DNA of 64,000 nt from Affinibrenneria salicis (GTDB lineage: Bacteria; Pseudomonadota; Gammaproteobacteria; Enterobacterales; Enterobacteriaceae): NCBI RefSeq assembly GCF_008710095.1, contig NZ_VYKJ01000006.1, forward strand, positions 62,001 through 126,000, in the 5' to 3' direction. Within the stretch, counting starts at the first letter, position 1. Every line of letters begins with the position of its first letter. Of this stretch, positions 10,561 to 21,384 are shown in pieces. Position numbers and translations under genes: made by a program. Below the pieces are notes generated by a model, which saw only the letters and a program-made list of their open reading frames with translations, had not been told where the DNA came from and ran no database searches.

Positions 10561-10839
10561 GTATACCCGCCATCCTTCAGGCTGCGGGTACGTTGGCTGC
10601 GCTCACTTATTCGGCCCATCTCCGGAGCCTTGCCCCTGCGGGGCCGCGGCCAGCGGCGTTCAAACCCGCTCCCGGCGGATTTGTCACCCGAATCGCATAC
10701 TGGTGTATGCACATCGGGATGAACGCGCCTCATTGCTGAAGCGGGTCGCCAGGGGCGGCGCTGGCGCTGTTCGAATCGGTTCCAGACCGATTTATCCCTC
10801 GCCGGACGCCTTGTCGCAACCTGAAATCCTCGGGTATCG
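10561..10839. repeat. palindromic repeat element R2 (diaA-yraN intergenic)
   Basis: 279-bp element. The left end is GTATACCCgccatcCTTCAG GCTGCGGG and the right end is CGCAACCTGAAATCCTCGGGTATC, its imperfect reverse complement. Next to the left end is the family signature CGTTGGCTGCGCTCA. The interior is GC-rich with no convincing gene. It abuts the yraN stop codon (10840) and interrupts an otherwise tight gene cluster. Confidence 0.72.
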
Positions 10840-11259
10840 TCAGCCCTGTGCGTTGAACGCATCCGGTAGCCATGACAACTGATCCCCGGTTATCGCCAGC
10901 ACGTCGAAACGGCAGTCGGCCGTGGCGAAACTTTCGCCCCGTCGCATCAGCCAGACTGCCGCCGCGTGCAATAATCTGAGTTGTTTCCGGCGGGTGATGC
11001 TGGACGCCGCATCGCCAAAACGGTCGCTGCGGCGGTAACGAACTTCAACAAACACCCAGGTCGGTCCATCGCGCATAATCAGATCCAGTTCGCCGCCGCG
11101 CAGGCTGACGTTGGCCGCCACGAAGGTCAGCCCGGCCCGCTCCAGATAGCGCCGGGCCTGCTGCTCGTAGCCCGCGCCGGCGGCTCGCCGGTTCAGGATG
11201 CCGGCACCACCTGTCCCTGGCGGTACTGCAGCCAGGACAGCTTGCGGCCGATCACGCAA
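10840..11259 (-). CDS. yraN: YraN, UPF0102 endonuclease-fold protein
   Basis: Small protein of unknown cellular role with the restriction-endonuclease-like fold of the UPF0102 family. The conserved core is [20 protein letters not shown] and [10 protein letters not shown], where the E-D-ExR pattern is the likely metal site. CRFDVLAIT and a WLPDAFNA tail follow. 139 residues against 131 in E. coli; the extra residues are at an N-terminus that overlaps the lpoA 3' end by 67 bp in another frame. A shorter start cannot be excluded. Confidence 0.88.
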   Translation of the reverse strand: MRDRPQAVLAAVPPGTGGAGILNRRAAGAGYEQQARRYLERAGLTFVAANVSLRGGELDLIMRDGPTWVFVEVRYRRSDRFGDAASSITRRKQLRLLHAAAVWLMRRGESFATADCRFDVLAITGDQLSWLPDAFNAQG

Positions 11260-13217
11260 TCCTGATTGGCGCTCAGCGTACCGGTGGCGCCATCGACCTG
11301 GTGATCGGGAAGCTGGCGCATTTCAGCAAAGTGGCTGGCCAGTGTCCAGGCGTCCATCCCCATCGCATACAGGCGTACCAGCGAGTAGTCGTTCTTAAAC
11401 TGACTGCTGACCTGCTGCATTAGCGCCGGGTTCGCGCCGGCCAGCAGCGGAATATCGCTGAACTGCAGCCCTTCCATTTCCAGCCGGAAATCCGGTCCCA
11501 ACCCCGACTGGAAGCTGCGCGAACCGGCGTACAGCGCCGGACGGCTGCGCGAGGAGGTGCGCATATCGATCATCGGCTTGATGAGCGCCAGCTCATCCGG
11601 CGTGGCGATGATATATACCGCATCCACATTACCGCTGACCGACGCGGCGGCGCTGGGTTCAACCTGCGCCGGGATGGTCAAACCGGCGACGGTTACGCTG
11701 TTTTGCGCCGGCTGAGCCGGGGCCGGGTTCACCAGTTGGCCGCTCAGGCTCAGTCCGGCGCCGCTGTTGATGGCCTGTTTCAACTCCGCCGCCGAGCCAA
11801 AGCGCTGTTGCAGCAGCGTGCCGCCGCCCTGCCGCCGCCAGGCGTCGGCGAAGGCGTTAATCACCCGATCGCCCAGCGCGCCGCGCGGCACCAGCAGCAG
11901 CGGCTGCTGTTTCGATTGCTGATGGATATGCGCCGCCGCATCGCGGGCTTCATCTTCCGGCGACAGCGCAAAGTAACAGATATTCGGGCTGCTCTGAATA
12001 TGTTCCGGTTGATTCAGGGCCAGAACGTTAATCGGGGTCTGGCTGTTGGCAATCTGCTCCACTTCATTTTTCAGCAGCGGACCGACGATCAGCGAAGCGC
12101 CGTCCTGTTGCACCTGATTCAACAGGGCGGGCAGCGGCTGCGTGGTGGTATCGTACACTTTTACCGGCAGAGAGGCCGGCAGACCGGGCGCTGACGCCGG
12201 GACGGGCGCAACCGAGGCGCTGTATTCCGCCGGCGCAGGTTCCGCGCCGCCGGCGGTCGCCGCATCCGCTGACGAGGCGACCGCGACGGGAGCGGACGCC
12301 GGTGTTGCCGTCGTCGCGGGTGCGGCGGGTATCGACGGCGTGTTCAGCGTGGCCTGACCGTTTTTCGCCGCGTTGAATCCCTGTTGAATCGCGTTGGCGA
12401 ACACCTGGGCCTGGCCGTTTAGCGGCAATAGCAGGGCGATGCTGTTGACGGCGGTCTGGCGAAAATTAATCACCTGATCCAACTGGGTGGGCAGCTGAGT
12501 CGACGCCGGATGGTGCGGGTAGCGGACTTTCCAGTCTTCGATAGCGGCCTTCAACTGATCGGGCGACTGCCGATTATTTTGCCAGGTGGTGAGCAGGTCG
12601 AGCCAGCCGCGCAGCGTGTTTTCGCTGGCGTCGATCACCAGCGAGGAAAGGTCCTGCGCGGAAAGGCTGTTGAGCGTCTGCCAGGTGAGATCGAGATTCT
12701 TTTGCCGGGCATCCCCCTGCAGCAGCGTTTCCTGAGCGATCATGGCGCGCACCAGCGTCAGGGACGGACGCCCCTGACTGGCGTTGATCAGCGTCTGGTA
12801 ATAGCGTTGTTTCTGCGGGTCGGAAAGCGTATTGACATCCAACGATCCCAGCGCGGCGATCGCGGCCTGGGTATGATTCTGCGCCGCCAGCAGTTCCGCG
12901 TTCAGCAATTGCCGTTCAAGGCGCTGAGCGTCGTTCAGTTCGGCCGGCAGAGTATTCAACTGTTGCGCCGCCTGCGGCAGCTTTCCTTCCTGCAGGAAGG
13001 CACGAACGGCAAGTAATTGCCAGTCAGCCTTGTTATTATCACTGCTTTGCTGCATTTGTTGCAGATAATAGGCGGAAGAGCCAGCGGCCTGGCCCTGCAC
13101 ATCGGCGGGCGGCGGGCTTTGCGGCGCATGGCCCGGACAGCCAGTGAGAAGCAGCGCCGCCAGTACGACAGGCATGGCGCGTCCTGCCTGGGTACGGATA
13201 AAATTAAAGGAAAGCAT
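11193..13217 (-). CDS. lpoA: LpoA, outer-membrane activator of PBP1A
   Basis: Outer-membrane lipoprotein that reaches through the periplasm to stimulate the transpeptidase activity of penicillin-binding protein 1A. The ATG at 13217 gives 674 residues (about 678 in E. coli) with lipobox LLLTGC (Cys27). The N-terminal helical TPR-like half runs to about residue 255. An Ala/Pro-rich low-complexity linker follows (about 300-360, rich in [15 protein letters not shown] runs). The C-terminal half is a periplasmic-binding-protein-like domain ([19 protein letters not shown]). An upstream in-frame start at 13337 is rejected because it would bury the lipoprotein signal. Confidence 0.94.
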   Translation of the reverse strand: MLSFNFIRTQAGRAMPVVLAALLLTGCPGHAPQSPPPADVQGQAAGSSAYYLQQMQQSSDNNKADWQLLAVRAFLQEGKLPQAAQQLNTLPAELNDAQRLERQLLNAELLAAQNHTQAAIAALGSLDVNTLSDPQKQRYYQTLINASQGRPSLTLVRAMIAQETLLQGDARQKNLDLTWQTLNSLSAQDLSSLVIDASENTLRGWLDLLTTWQNNRQSPDQLKAAIEDWKVRYPHHPASTQLPTQLDQVINFRQTAVNSIALLLPLNGQAQVFANAIQQGFNAAKNGQATLNTPSIPAAPATTATPASAPVAVASSADAATAGGAEPAPAEYSASVAPVPASAPGLPASLPVKVYDTTTQPLPALLNQVQQDGASLIVGPLLKNEVEQIANSQTPINVLALNQPEHIQSSPNICYFALSPEDEARDAAAHIHQQSKQQPLLLVPRGALGDRVINAFADAWRRQGGGTLLQQRFGSAAELKQAINSGAGLSLSGQLVNPAPAQPAQNSVTVAGLTIPAQVEPSAAASVSGNVDAVYIIATPDELALIKPMIDMRTSSRSRPALYAGSRSFQSGLGPDFRLEMEGLQFSDIPLLAGANPALMQQVSSQFKNDYSLVRLYAMGMDAWTLASHFAEMRQLPDHQVDGATGTLSANQDCVIGRKLSWLQYRQGQVVPAS

Positions 13218-13279
13218 ACTGTGTCCAGTGATATTTTTTTCAAGATGCTCAATATTAAATCGGCAACCCGGATGAAACA

Positions 13280-14161
13280 ATGAATCAAAACCAACAAGCA
13301 GATATTTCTGCGCCCAGCCTTTACATTGTGCCCACACCGATCGGCAATCTTGGCGACATCACCGGGCGGGCGCTGGAGGTGCTGCAACACGTTGATCTTA
13401 TTGCCGCAGAGGATACCCGTCATACCGGTCTGCTGTTACAACATTTTGCCATCAATGCGCGGTTGTTCGCATTACACGATCATAATGAGCAACAAAAAGC
13501 AGAACAACTGCTGGCGAAACTGCAGGCCGGGCAGAGCATTGCGCTGGTGTCGGACGCCGGCACGCCGTTAATCAACGATCCCGGCTATCACCTGGTCAGA
13601 CTCTGCCGCGAGGCGGGGGTGCGCGTGGTGCCGCTGCCGGGCGCCTGTGCGGCGATTACCGCGCTGTGCGCCGCCGGTCTGCCGTCCGATCGTTTCTGTT
13701 ATGAGGGCTTTCTGCCGGCGAAACGCAAGGGGCGACGGGATACGCTGCGCGCGCTGCGCGAAGAGCCGCGCACGCTGATTTTTTACGAATCCACCCACCG
13801 CCTGCTGGAAAGCCTGCAGGATATGGCGGACGAACTGGGGCCGCAGCGCTATGTAGTGCTGGCGCGCGAGCTGACTAAAACCTGGGAGAACATTCAGGGC
13901 GCGCCGGTCGGCGAATTGCTGGCGTGGGTGCTGGAGGACGAGAACCGGCGCAAAGGCGAAATGGTGTTGATTGTGGAAGGCCACCAGGCGAGCGAGGACG
14001 AATTGCCGGCCGAGGCGCTGCGCACGCTGGCCCTGCTGCAGCGCGAGTTGCCGCTGAAAAAAGCGGCGGCGCTGGCGGCGGAGATCCACGGCGTGAAGAA
14101 AAACGCGCTGTACCGCCACGCGCTTGATAACCAGACGCAAGAGAATGCAGCTCAGGGGTGA
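13280..14161 (+). CDS. rsmI: RsmI, 16S rRNA 2'-O-ribose C1402 methyltransferase
   Basis: SAM-dependent tetrapyrrole-methylase-fold enzyme that 2'-O-methylates C1402 in the ribosomal decoding centre. 293 residues. Motifs: [19 protein letters not shown] near the N-terminus, [30 protein letters not shown] and [12 protein letters not shown], all typical of the family. Divergent from lpoA with only 62 bp between the starts. The stop codon overlaps the -35 box of the rnpB promoter. Confidence 0.95.
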   Translation: MNQNQQADISAPSLYIVPTPIGNLGDITGRALEVLQHVDLIAAEDTRHTGLLLQHFAINARLFALHDHNEQQKAEQLLAKLQAGQSIALVSDAGTPLINDPGYHLVRLCREAGVRVVPLPGACAAITALCAAGLPSDRFCYEGFLPAKRKGRRDTLRALREEPRTLIFYESTHRLLESLQDMADELGPQRYVVLARELTKTWENIQGAPVGELLAWVLEDENRRKGEMVLIVEGHQASEDELPAEALRTLALLQRELPLKKAAALAAEIHGVKKNALYRHALDNQTQENAAQG

Positions 14162-14186
14162 CATTCCGGCTATTTTGCCCTATTAT
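14158..14186 (+). promoter_or_regulatory. sigma70 promoter of rnpB
   Basis: GTGACA (-35, 14158-14163), a 17-bp spacer and TATTAT (-10, 14181-14186) lie 7 bp before the predicted first base of RNase P RNA. The -35 box overlaps the rsmI stop codon. Confidence 0.8.
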
Positions 14187-14193
14187 CCGCGCC

Positions 14194-14569
<376 letters not shown>

Positions 14570-14578
14570 TATTGATTG

Positions 14579-14630
14579 AAACGCGCGCTGCGGAGCTCAG
14601 GTCTGGTCCCCGCAGCGCGCGTTTTCTTTT
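14579..14630 (+). terminator. Rho-independent terminator of rnpB
   Basis: A 13-bp perfect GC-rich stem (14581-14593 with 14610-14622, ACGCGCGCTGCGG arms) encloses a 16-nt loop and is followed by TTTCTTTT. Confidence 0.85.
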
Positions 14631-14648
14631 GCGGCGCGGTCGCGTCAG

Positions 14649-14687
14649 GTCGGGGCGTGCGGCGCCCCGACGCAACGCCCGTTTTTT
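14649..14687. terminator. second hairpin between rnpB and uxuA
   Basis: A 9-bp perfect stem (GTCGGGGCG with CGCCCCGAC) with a 5-nt loop, and TTTTTT 10 nt further on the plus strand. It probably backs up termination between the convergent rnpB and uxuA transcripts. Confidence 0.5.
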
Positions 14688-14697
14688 CCGGCGCGCC

Positions 14698-15882
14698 TTA
14701 CTGGCTGAAGAAGGTCTGGCGGATCGCCAGCTCTACGCCGCGCACCTCCGCCAGCCCTTTCAGACGCCCGATGGCGGAATAGCCGGGGTTGGTCTTTTTC
14801 TTGAGATCATCCAGCATCTGGTGACCATGGTCCGGCCGCATCGGGATGGCGCGCGTGATGCCGCGCTGGCGCCGGCGATGCTCCTCCGCCAGGATCGCTT
14901 TCACCACGCTGACCATATCCACGTCGCCCGCCAGATGCGCCGCCTCGTGGAAACTCTTAGGGTTGCTTTCACGCCGGGTAGAACGCAGATGGACAAAGTG
15001 GATACGTTCGGCAAAGGTTTCCGCCATCTTCACCAGATCGTTGTCGGCGCGCACGCCGTAGGAGCCGGTGCAGAACGTGAAGCCGTTGTGGAGGCTGTCG
15101 ACGGTCTCCTTCAGCCACTGCATGTCCTCGATGGTGGAAACAATGCGCGGCAGGCCGAGGATCGGCCGCGGCGGATCGTCGGGATGGACGGCCAGCACGA
15201 TCCCGGCCTCTTCCGCCACCGGCACAATGGCGCGCAGAAACGTCGCCATATGCTCACGCAGTTTCTCTTTGTCGATGCCGTCGTACTGTGAAAGCTGCGC
15301 CTGAAACTGTTGCAGCGTGTAGCCCTCTTCGGCGCCGGGCAGGCCGGCGATGATGTTGTTGGTCAGCGTTTCTTTCGCCTGATCGCTCATGGCCGCGAAG
15401 CAGGCAGCCGCTTCTTCTCTTTCCTCCGCGCTGTACTCCTGCTCCGCGCCGGGCCGCCGCAGGATATACAGTTCGAAAGCGGCGAAGGCCACGTAATCGA
15501 AACGCAAGGCTTTGGAGCCGTCCGGCAACTGATAGCCGAGATCGGTGCGCGTCCAGTCCAGCACCGGCATGAAGTTATAGCAGACGGTATCGATCCCGCA
15601 CTGGCCGAGATTGCGCAGCGACTGCTGGTAATTGGCGATGTAGCGCAGGTAGTCGCCGCGCTGCGTTTTGATGTCCTCGTGCACCGGGATGCTTTCCACC
15701 ACCGACCAGACCAGTCCTTTCTCCGCCAGCAGCGCCTGGCGCGCCTGGATCTCCTCAACCGACCAGATTTCGCCGTTGGGGATATGGTGGAGAGCAGTAA
15801 CAATGCCGGTGGCGCCCGCCTGACGAGCGTCATCCAAAGAAACCGGGTCGGCAGGGCCGTACCAGCGCCATGTATGTTCCAT
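14698..15882 (-). CDS. uxuA: UxuA, D-mannonate dehydratase
   Basis: Converts D-mannonate to 2-keto-3-deoxygluconate in glucuronate catabolism, a cytoplasmic Fe/Mn enzyme with a TIM-barrel fold. The ATG at 15882 (AAGGA upstream) gives 394 residues, identical to the E. coli length, starting [10 protein letters not shown]. Conserved blocks: [67 protein letters not shown] and [12 protein letters not shown], which supply the metal-binding His, Asp and Cys residues. A start at 15975 is rejected. It follows a transporter by 40 bp. No uxuB is in the window. Confidence 0.95.
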   Translation of the reverse strand: MEHTWRWYGPADPVSLDDARQAGATGIVTALHHIPNGEIWSVEEIQARQALLAEKGLVWSVVESIPVHEDIKTQRGDYLRYIANYQQSLRNLGQCGIDTVCYNFMPVLDWTRTDLGYQLPDGSKALRFDYVAFAAFELYILRRPGAEQEYSAEEREEAAACFAAMSDQAKETLTNNIIAGLPGAEEGYTLQQFQAQLSQYDGIDKEKLREHMATFLRAIVPVAEEAGIVLAVHPDDPPRPILGLPRIVSTIEDMQWLKETVDSLHNGFTFCTGSYGVRADNDLVKMAETFAERIHFVHLRSTRRESNPKSFHEAAHLAGDVDMVSVVKAILAEEHRRRQRGITRAIPMRPDHGHQMLDDLKKKTNPGYSAIGRLKGLAEVRGVELAIRQTFFSQ

Positions 15883-15922
15883 TATTAAGTCCTTAGCCTG
15901 CCGTGCAGACAATTCATGAGCA

Positions 15923-17212
15923 TCAATCCGCAATCGGATCTTTGACGATAAAAAAGTAAGCCAGCGCCCCGGCAAAAGTGACGCAGGAGCAGATCACCAG
16001 CGCCATATTGAACGAGTGGGTGGTATCGACCACCCAGCCGGTGACGATGGGCGCGAAAGAGGCGCAGATGAAACTGCCGAAATTCTGGATACTGCTGACC
16101 GACGCGACCATGCGCGCGGGCGCCATGATTTGCACCAAACCCCAGGCGGAGGTGCCGGCGAAGTGGACGAAGAATAGGGCCAGGCTGATAAAGCCGACCG
16201 CCATCGCCGTTGAGGTGGATTGAACTACCAGCAGCGTACAGGCGGCGGAGCAGACCAGACCGATACAGATGAGCGTTTTTCGGGTTTTCGCCAGCGGATA
16301 ACCCCGTCTGGCCAGATAGTCGGCGACGGTGCCGTTAACCAGCATGCCGATGGAGCCGAACAGGAAGGGAATGGCCGCCACCCAGCCGGTATTGACCAGA
16401 CTCAGACCGCGTTCCGCCTGCAGATAGCCCGGCAGCCAGGAGAGATAGAGCCAGCCGGTGTAATTCACGCCGCTGAAGCCCAGGATCATGCCCCACACGG
16501 TGCGGCGTTTAAACAGCGCGCCCCATTCGGCGAACGACAGCCGGGTTTTCTGCGCCGGGCGGGCGCCCTCATCCAGATACTGCTGTTCTTCCTGGGTCAG
16601 CGGGAAGCGGTCGCGGTTGCGATACCAGGCGTACCAGCACAGGCCAATCACAATGCCGGCCGCGCCGATGGCGACAAACATCATGCGCCAGCCGAACGCC
16701 AGCATCAGCGCCACCAGAATCGGCGGCGCAAACGCCTGGCCAAAGGTAGTGGATGAGTTAAAAATGCCCATCGGCAAACCGCGCTCGCGCGCGTTGAACC
16801 AGTCGTTCACCACCTTGACGCCGCTGGGCATAAACGGCGCTTCGCCGATCCCCAGGCCAATACGCAGCATAATGAAATGCGCGAAACTGTTGACCGAACC
16901 GGCCAGCGCCTGCATGGCGGACCAGAACATCAAACCGCCGCCCAGCACGATGCGCGGACCAAACTTATCCAACAGCAGGCCGCTCGGCAGTTGCGAAATG
17001 CCGTAGGACAGCGAAAACGCGGACAGCAGGAAGCCAAACTCAGTGGCGGATAGCCCAAGATCGGCGCGGATCGCTTCGTTCGCAATAGAGAGCGAACCGC
17101 GATCGAGAAAATTGATAATCCCGGCAAGAAACAGCAAAGTCAAAGAAACTGTCTGTATTTTTTTGATTCTACTGAATTTTTGCACAGATGCTTCAGCAGG
17201 AGAGAGTGACAT
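15923..17212 (-). CDS. MFS transporter, hexuronate/aldarate (ACS family) type
   Basis: Major-facilitator permease of the anion:cation symporter family that includes ExuT, GudP and GarP. 429 residues with about 12 hydrophobic segments and the family blocks [16 protein letters not shown] near TM1, [12 protein letters not shown] after TM2, and [17 protein letters not shown] with [20 protein letters not shown] in the middle. Being 40 bp upstream of uxuA on the same strand, it probably imports glucuronate, mannonate or a related sugar acid for that enzyme. The exact substrate cannot be read from sequence. Confidence 0.88.
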   Translation of the reverse strand: MSLSPAEASVQKFSRIKKIQTVSLTLLFLAGIINFLDRGSLSIANEAIRADLGLSATEFGFLLSAFSLSYGISQLPSGLLLDKFGPRIVLGGGLMFWSAMQALAGSVNSFAHFIMLRIGLGIGEAPFMPSGVKVVNDWFNARERGLPMGIFNSSTTFGQAFAPPILVALMLAFGWRMMFVAIGAAGIVIGLCWYAWYRNRDRFPLTQEEQQYLDEGARPAQKTRLSFAEWGALFKRRTVWGMILGFSGVNYTGWLYLSWLPGYLQAERGLSLVNTGWVAAIPFLFGSIGMLVNGTVADYLARRGYPLAKTRKTLICIGLVCSAACTLLVVQSTSTAMAVGFISLALFFVHFAGTSAWGLVQIMAPARMVASVSSIQNFGSFICASFAPIVTGWVVDTTHSFNMALVICSCVTFAGALAYFFIVKDPIAD

Positions 17213-17278
17213 CGGGTTTTCCTCTAATCATTTATCATAGGGTTTTATCTGATCGGAAAAGATAGAGCGCCTGGTGGT

Positions 17279-17305
17279 TCAGTGGCCCAGCGGTCAGGCC
17301 ACTGA
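17279..17305. promoter_or_regulatory. inverted repeat between MFS transporter and gntR
   Basis: TCAGTGGCC at 17279-17287 and GGCCACTGA at 17297-17305 form a perfect 9-bp inverted repeat with a 9-nt spacer in the 277-bp divergent region. It could be an operator for the adjacent FadR-type regulator or a leader hairpin of the transporter mRNA. Confidence 0.45.
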
Positions 17306-17489
17306 GCCGGAGAGTAAACCGACGCTTGCCGGCATGCTGTGATCGCGATCTCATGGTTAATAAATCTCCATCCGGCGCTGTGCATCGGCGATGACGGGGG
17401 ACGCGCGCCGTGCGCCGGCAGTGCTGGGTTTTAGCGGACGATATGGTAAGCTGCTGACAGATTTTTTCTCCCACGAACAAGGGGATGAT

Positions 17490-18179
17490 ATGGAATTGCC
17501 GCAGCTAAAGGTTGAACGTCTTTACCGTCAGATCTCGAACTTACTGATCGGCTGTATCCAGCGGGGCCAGTTTCCGCCGGGTACGATGTTGCCGCCGGAG
17601 CGGGAGCTGGCTAAGCAACTGGGGGTGAGCCGTTCTTCGATTCGTGAAGCGCTGATTGCGCTGGAAATCAACGGTTGGGTGGAAATTCGCACCGGCAACG
17701 GCGTGTTCGTTTGCCAGCCGCAGCAGCAGGAGGCGGAAAGCAGCGTCAGCGATGAATTCAGCCTCAAGTCCCTGATTAAGGCGCGGCAGATTTTCGAGGC
17801 GATGGCGGCCGAACTGGCGGCGCGTAATGCGACGGACGACCAGCGGGCGGAACTGCAGGAGATCACTCAGGATCTGATTCAACTGAATGTGAATGATGAG
17901 AAATTCCTGCGCGAAGATAAACGCTTCCACCTGATGATCAGCGAGATGACCGGCAACGAAGTGCTGCGCGATATGATGGAGTACCTGTGGAATAAGCGTA
18001 AAAGCTCGCGTTTTGTGCGGCTGGAAAGCCATTACGCGCAGACCCACTTCCCGTTGGAGATGAACCGGGACCACGAAAATATCGCCCAGGCGATTATCGA
18101 CCGCGATCCCCAACTGGCGCGTCAGTACATGGAATTACACCTGCAGCACGTTTACGACCGGCTGTTTATTGAGAAGTAA
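17490..18179 (+). CDS. GntR-family (FadR subfamily) regulator of the uxuA locus
   Basis: Transcription factor with an N-terminal winged helix-turn-helix (PPERELAKQLGVSRSSIREA, roughly residues 32-51) and a C-terminal FCD ligand-binding domain (LIKARQIFEAMAAELAARNA through HHxxIxx-like NRDHENIAQAI and HLQHVYDRL). The ATG at 17490 follows GGGGAT and gives 229 residues. It resembles UxuR/ExuR in fold but is not a close match to the E. coli proteins I recall, so no symbol is given. Divergent from the transporter-uxuA pair, it most likely controls them in response to a sugar acid. Confidence 0.88.
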   Translation: MELPQLKVERLYRQISNLLIGCIQRGQFPPGTMLPPERELAKQLGVSRSSIREALIALEINGWVEIRTGNGVFVCQPQQQEAESSVSDEFSLKSLIKARQIFEAMAAELAARNATDDQRAELQEITQDLIQLNVNDEKFLREDKRFHLMISEMTGNEVLRDMMEYLWNKRKSSRFVRLESHYAQTHFPLEMNRDHENIAQAIIDRDPQLARQYMELHLQHVYDRLFIEK

Positions 18180-18273
18180 GCGCGCCGCGGCCCGCCGCGC
18201 GCTCCTGAGCTGTTCCTGCCCGCCCCTCCGCCTGATGGTCGCCTTTCCCTGCGTCGTCTGCGCGCTTTCGCTT

Positions 18274-18301
18274 CCGATGCGCCGTACCGCAAACGCATCG
18301 G
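18274..18301. other. hairpin downstream of gntR
   Basis: CCGATGCG and CGCATCGG form a perfect 8-bp stem with a 12-nt loop in the 244-bp gap between gntR and ygiD. There is no U-run, so termination is uncertain. Nothing else is recognisable in the gap. Confidence 0.3.
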
Positions 18302-18423
18302 CGCGGCGTCTTCTGCTTCAAATTTATTGACGTTTTCCATCATGGTTATTTGAGTGTCAGGAACGGATGAAATGGGTAAAGTCGATATCCAGACCTGTTA
18401 TTACCCGTAACCAAGGATTATGT

Positions 18424-19206
18424 ATGAACGCTTCCCGGATGCCCGCTCTGTTTCTCGGCCACGGTAGCCCAATGAACGTGCTGGAAGACAATCAGTATAC
18501 TCAGGCGTGGCGGCAACTGGGCGACACGCTGCCGCGTCCGCGAGCCATCCTGGCGGTGTCGGCGCACTGGTACACCCGCGGCACGGCCGTGACGGCGATG
18601 GACAAACCGCGCACCATTCATGATTTCGGCGGTTTTCCGCAGGCGCTGTTCGATACGCAGTACCCGGCGCCCGGTTCGCCTGAACTGGCCGCGCGCGTTC
18701 AGGCGCTGCTGGCGCCTGTTCCGGTGATCGCCGATCGCAGCGAGTGGGGACTGGACCACGGTTCATGGGGCGTATTGATCAAAATGTATCCGCAGGCGGA
18801 TATTCCGGTGGTGCAGCTTAGCGTGGACGGGACGCAGCCGGCGGAGTATCACTATCGTCTGGGGCAGAAGCTGGCTGCGCTGCGCGACGAAGGGGTAATG
18901 ATCGTCGCCAGCGGCAATGTGGTGCATAACCTGCGCATGGTGAAATGGGACGGCGGGGGAGAACCTTATCCGTGGGCGGTGTCGTTCAACCAGTTTGTCC
19001 GCGATAACCTGAGCTATCGCGGCGATGCTCATCCGCTGGTCGACTTTATGCGGCATGAGGGCGCGGCATTATCCAACCCGACGCCCGACCACTATCTGCC
19101 CTTGCTGTACGTGCTGGGCAGTTGGAACGGCACGGAGGCGATCGGCGTCCCGGTCGAGGGCATTGAGATGGGGTCGCTGAGCATGCTGTCGGTACAGGTG
19201 GGCTAA
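18424..19206 (+). CDS. ygiD: YgiD, LigB-type extradiol dioxygenase (4,5-DOPA dioxygenase family)
   Basis: Extradiol ring-cleavage dioxygenase family enzyme; the E. coli protein has DOPA-4,5-dioxygenase activity. The ATG at 18424 (AAGGA upstream) gives 260 residues beginning MNASRMPALFLGHGSPMNVL, where the His is a predicted metal ligand. Other conserved blocks are VSAHWYTRGTAVTAM, TIHDFGGFPQALFD, LDHGSWGVLIKMYP and MIVASGNVVHNLR. Monocistronic between gntR and convergent ygiC, in the conserved ygiD-ygiC-ygiB-tolC neighbourhood. Its physiological substrate is unknown. Confidence 0.93.
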   Translation: MNASRMPALFLGHGSPMNVLEDNQYTQAWRQLGDTLPRPRAILAVSAHWYTRGTAVTAMDKPRTIHDFGGFPQALFDTQYPAPGSPELAARVQALLAPVPVIADRSEWGLDHGSWGVLIKMYPQADIPVVQLSVDGTQPAEYHYRLGQKLAALRDEGVMIVASGNVVHNLRMVKWDGGGEPYPWAVSFNQFVRDNLSYRGDAHPLVDFMRHEGAALSNPTPDHYLPLLYVLGSWNGTEAIGVPVEGIEMGSLSMLSVQVG

Positions 19207-19319
19207 GGACGCGCCGGGGCAGTGCAGGCGCGTTGGCGGCGCCTTGCGGACCGTCAACGCAGCTCACTGCAGCCGTCTTCATCACGTAGACGCCGCGCTG
19301 CCTGCGCGCCCGGCGTTGT

Positions 19320-20480
19320 TTAGTCCAGAATGATATGCGGATAAAAGCGCGACAGATCCTGCGTGATCAACTCCCGATCTTCGCGCAAACCGATACCGCA
19401 CGGCTTATCGTTCACCAGCCAGCTGCCGATAACCATATAGCTGTCGCCGAATTTGGGCAGCGGATGGTATTGCTGAATAATCGAACCTTCTTCACCGTAG
19501 GGGCCGTCAACCGCGGCAATTTTTTCGCCGTTGAGCACGATCTGAACATTGGCGCCTTCGCGCGAGAAGCGCGGTTTGATCACGTAGCTATCCAGCGGCG
19601 GATGTTGATCCTCGGCGAACCAGGCCGGCAGCAGGTTAGGGTGATCCGGGAACATCTCCCACAGCATGGGCAGCAGCGCTTTATTGGAGATGATGCTTTT
19701 CCACGCCGGCTCCAGCCAGCGCACGCCGGCGTCCTGCAGTTTGGTAGAGAACGTTTCGCGCAGCATGAACTCCCACGGATAGAGTTTAAACAGATTACTG
19801 ATCACCTGGTTCTGCAGATCGGTAAACTGCCCCCGCTCGCCGAGACCGATTTCCTCCATAAACAGGAATTCGCTGGGCAGACCCGCCTCCAGCGCGCAGT
19901 CCTGTAGATACTGTACGGTGCCGCGGTCTTCTTCGCTATCCTGGCAACAGGCCATGTGCAGCAGCCCGAAGCCGTGCTGCTGCCGCAGCTCATCAAAGCG
20001 CGCGATCAGCTGTTCCTGAATACTGTTGTATTGATCGGCCTGCTGCGGCAGTCGGCCGGCATTGATCTGATCTTCCAGCCACAGCCACTGAAAAAAGGCC
20101 GCTTCATAGAGCGAGGTGGGCGTATCGGCATTGTTTTCCAGCAGTTTGGCCTGGCCGTTGCCGTCCCAGGCCAGGTCCAGACGCGAATAGAGCGAGGGCT
20201 GGTGCGTACGCCATGCGTTCCTGACGAATTCCCACGTATGTTTAGGGATGCGGAATTTCTCCATCAGCGCGTCGCTGCCGACCACTTTCTCCACCACTTG
20301 CAGGCACATCTGGTGCAGCTCGGCGGTGGTTTCCTCCAGTTGTTCTATCTGAGCCAGAGAGAACTGATAGTAAGCGTCTTCACACCAGTAAGGCTCGCCG
20401 TACATGGTGTGAAAACGAAAGCCGAATTCAGCGGCTTTTTCCCGCCAGTCCGGGCGTTCGGCAATAGAAATGCGTTTCAT
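19320..20480 (-). CDS. ygiC: YgiC, ATP-grasp protein of the glutathionylspermidine-synthase family
   Basis: Full-length (386 residues, as in E. coli) homologue of the C-terminal synthetase domain of glutathionylspermidine synthase. Conserved elements include [16 protein letters not shown] [50 protein letters not shown], and the ATP-grasp lysine/arginine region [17 protein letters not shown]. It is translated 11 bp after ygiB in a ygiBC operon downstream of tolC. The reaction of this short form is not established. Confidence 0.92.
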   Translation of the reverse strand: MKRISIAERPDWREKAAEFGFRFHTMYGEPYWCEDAYYQFSLAQIEQLEETTAELHQMCLQVVEKVVGSDALMEKFRIPKHTWEFVRNAWRTHQPSLYSRLDLAWDGNGQAKLLENNADTPTSLYEAAFFQWLWLEDQINAGRLPQQADQYNSIQEQLIARFDELRQQHGFGLLHMACCQDSEEDRGTVQYLQDCALEAGLPSEFLFMEEIGLGERGQFTDLQNQVISNLFKLYPWEFMLRETFSTKLQDAGVRWLEPAWKSIISNKALLPMLWEMFPDHPNLLPAWFAEDQHPPLDSYVIKPRFSREGANVQIVLNGEKIAAVDGPYGEEGSIIQQYHPLPKFGDSYMVIGSWLVNDKPCGIGLREDRELITQDLSRFYPHIILD

Positions 20481-20491
20481 CCGTTTTGACC

Positions 20492-21163
20492 TTAACCCCC
20501 CGAGGTGTGGGAGCGGGTGTGGGAACCGGAGTGGCTGGCGCTGCTGGTGCGCTGCAGCGCGGTTTGCCTGGTCACGCTTTCGCCAAAACCGCCGCGGGTA
20601 ATGGTGGTGGTGGTGGCCGGTTTAGGCGCCAGAGCGGTTTTCGATACGCTGAGGGTGCGCACGCTGGTGGTGTTGCCATAGCTCCTGCCGCTGGCATCGA
20701 CAAATTTGCCGTTCGCCGGACTGGCGGACGACGTCGAGGTGAACAGCGGCTGCGGCGCGAAACCGCCGCCGTTCATCATCCTGCCCATCATATAACCGGC
20801 CATCAGAGGCATCCAGAAACCGCCGCTGTGCTGTGAATTCGCCGCCATGCCCGCCTGGGCCGGCGCTTGCGTACACTGGCCTTCGCCAAACTCCGCCACG
20901 CAGTCTTCTTTGCTGGCGTATTTCGGCGCGGTTTTTTCCGCTTCCTTCAGCGCATTGTTATAAGCAACGGCGCACTGTTCGCTCATCGACGGGTTGGCGC
21001 GCGAGCAGTCATCGGCATTCTGATACAGCGAGACGGTCTCGTCGTTTTTTTCACAGCCGGCCAGCATAAATACCGTGCCGACGGCCAGCGCCAGCGGAGC
21101 CAGTCGCCAGCTGCGCCAGCTTTTACGGAAACTTTCCTGATTAATATTTTTCGTGCGTTTCAT
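20492..21163 (-). CDS. ygiB: YgiB, UPF0441 lipoprotein-like protein
   Basis: Envelope protein of unknown function, 223 residues as in E. coli. A basic N-terminus and hydrophobic segment ([20 protein letters not shown]) end in a lipobox-like AGC. The mature part has conserved cysteines ([31 protein letters not shown]) followed by a Gly/Ser/Thr-rich low-complexity tail ending in Ser/His/Thr runs. First gene of ygiBC, about 220 bp downstream of tolC. Confidence 0.9.
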   Translation of the reverse strand: MKRTKNINQESFRKSWRSWRLAPLALAVGTVFMLAGCEKNDETVSLYQNADDCSRANPSMSEQCAVAYNNALKEAEKTAPKYASKEDCVAEFGEGQCTQAPAQAGMAANSQHSGGFWMPLMAGYMMGRMMNGGGFAPQPLFTSTSSASPANGKFVDASGRSYGNTTSVRTLSVSKTALAPKPATTTTITRGGFGESVTRQTALQRTSSASHSGSHTRSHTSGG

Positions 21164-21311
21164 TGGTGATTATCCCGGATGCCGGACTCCATGCCCGATA
21201 TTTTCAGCTGCGCTAAGAATAAGTTAACGGTGACGGGATTTGAAGCCACAATCGCCGCCGGGCGGCGACTCTTTTCGTTGTGATACCTAATAGGTGCGCA
21301 ACGCCGCGCGT

Positions 21312-21361
21312 TTAGCGCGCGGCGGAGGAATAACAAGGGGGAAACGGATCGTTCCCCCTGA
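21312..21361 (-). terminator. hairpins downstream of tolC
   Basis: Two hairpins lie in the 221-bp tolC-ygiB gap. AGGGGGAA/TTCCCCCT has an 8-bp stem at about 21334-21358. A 9-bp CGCCGCGCG stem sits just beyond, around 21303-21325. They may terminate or attenuate tolC transcription before ygiB. Neither has a strong U-tract, and positions are approximate. Confidence 0.4.
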
Positions 21362-21384
21362 ACCCTATCGGGCGCGGCTGATGC

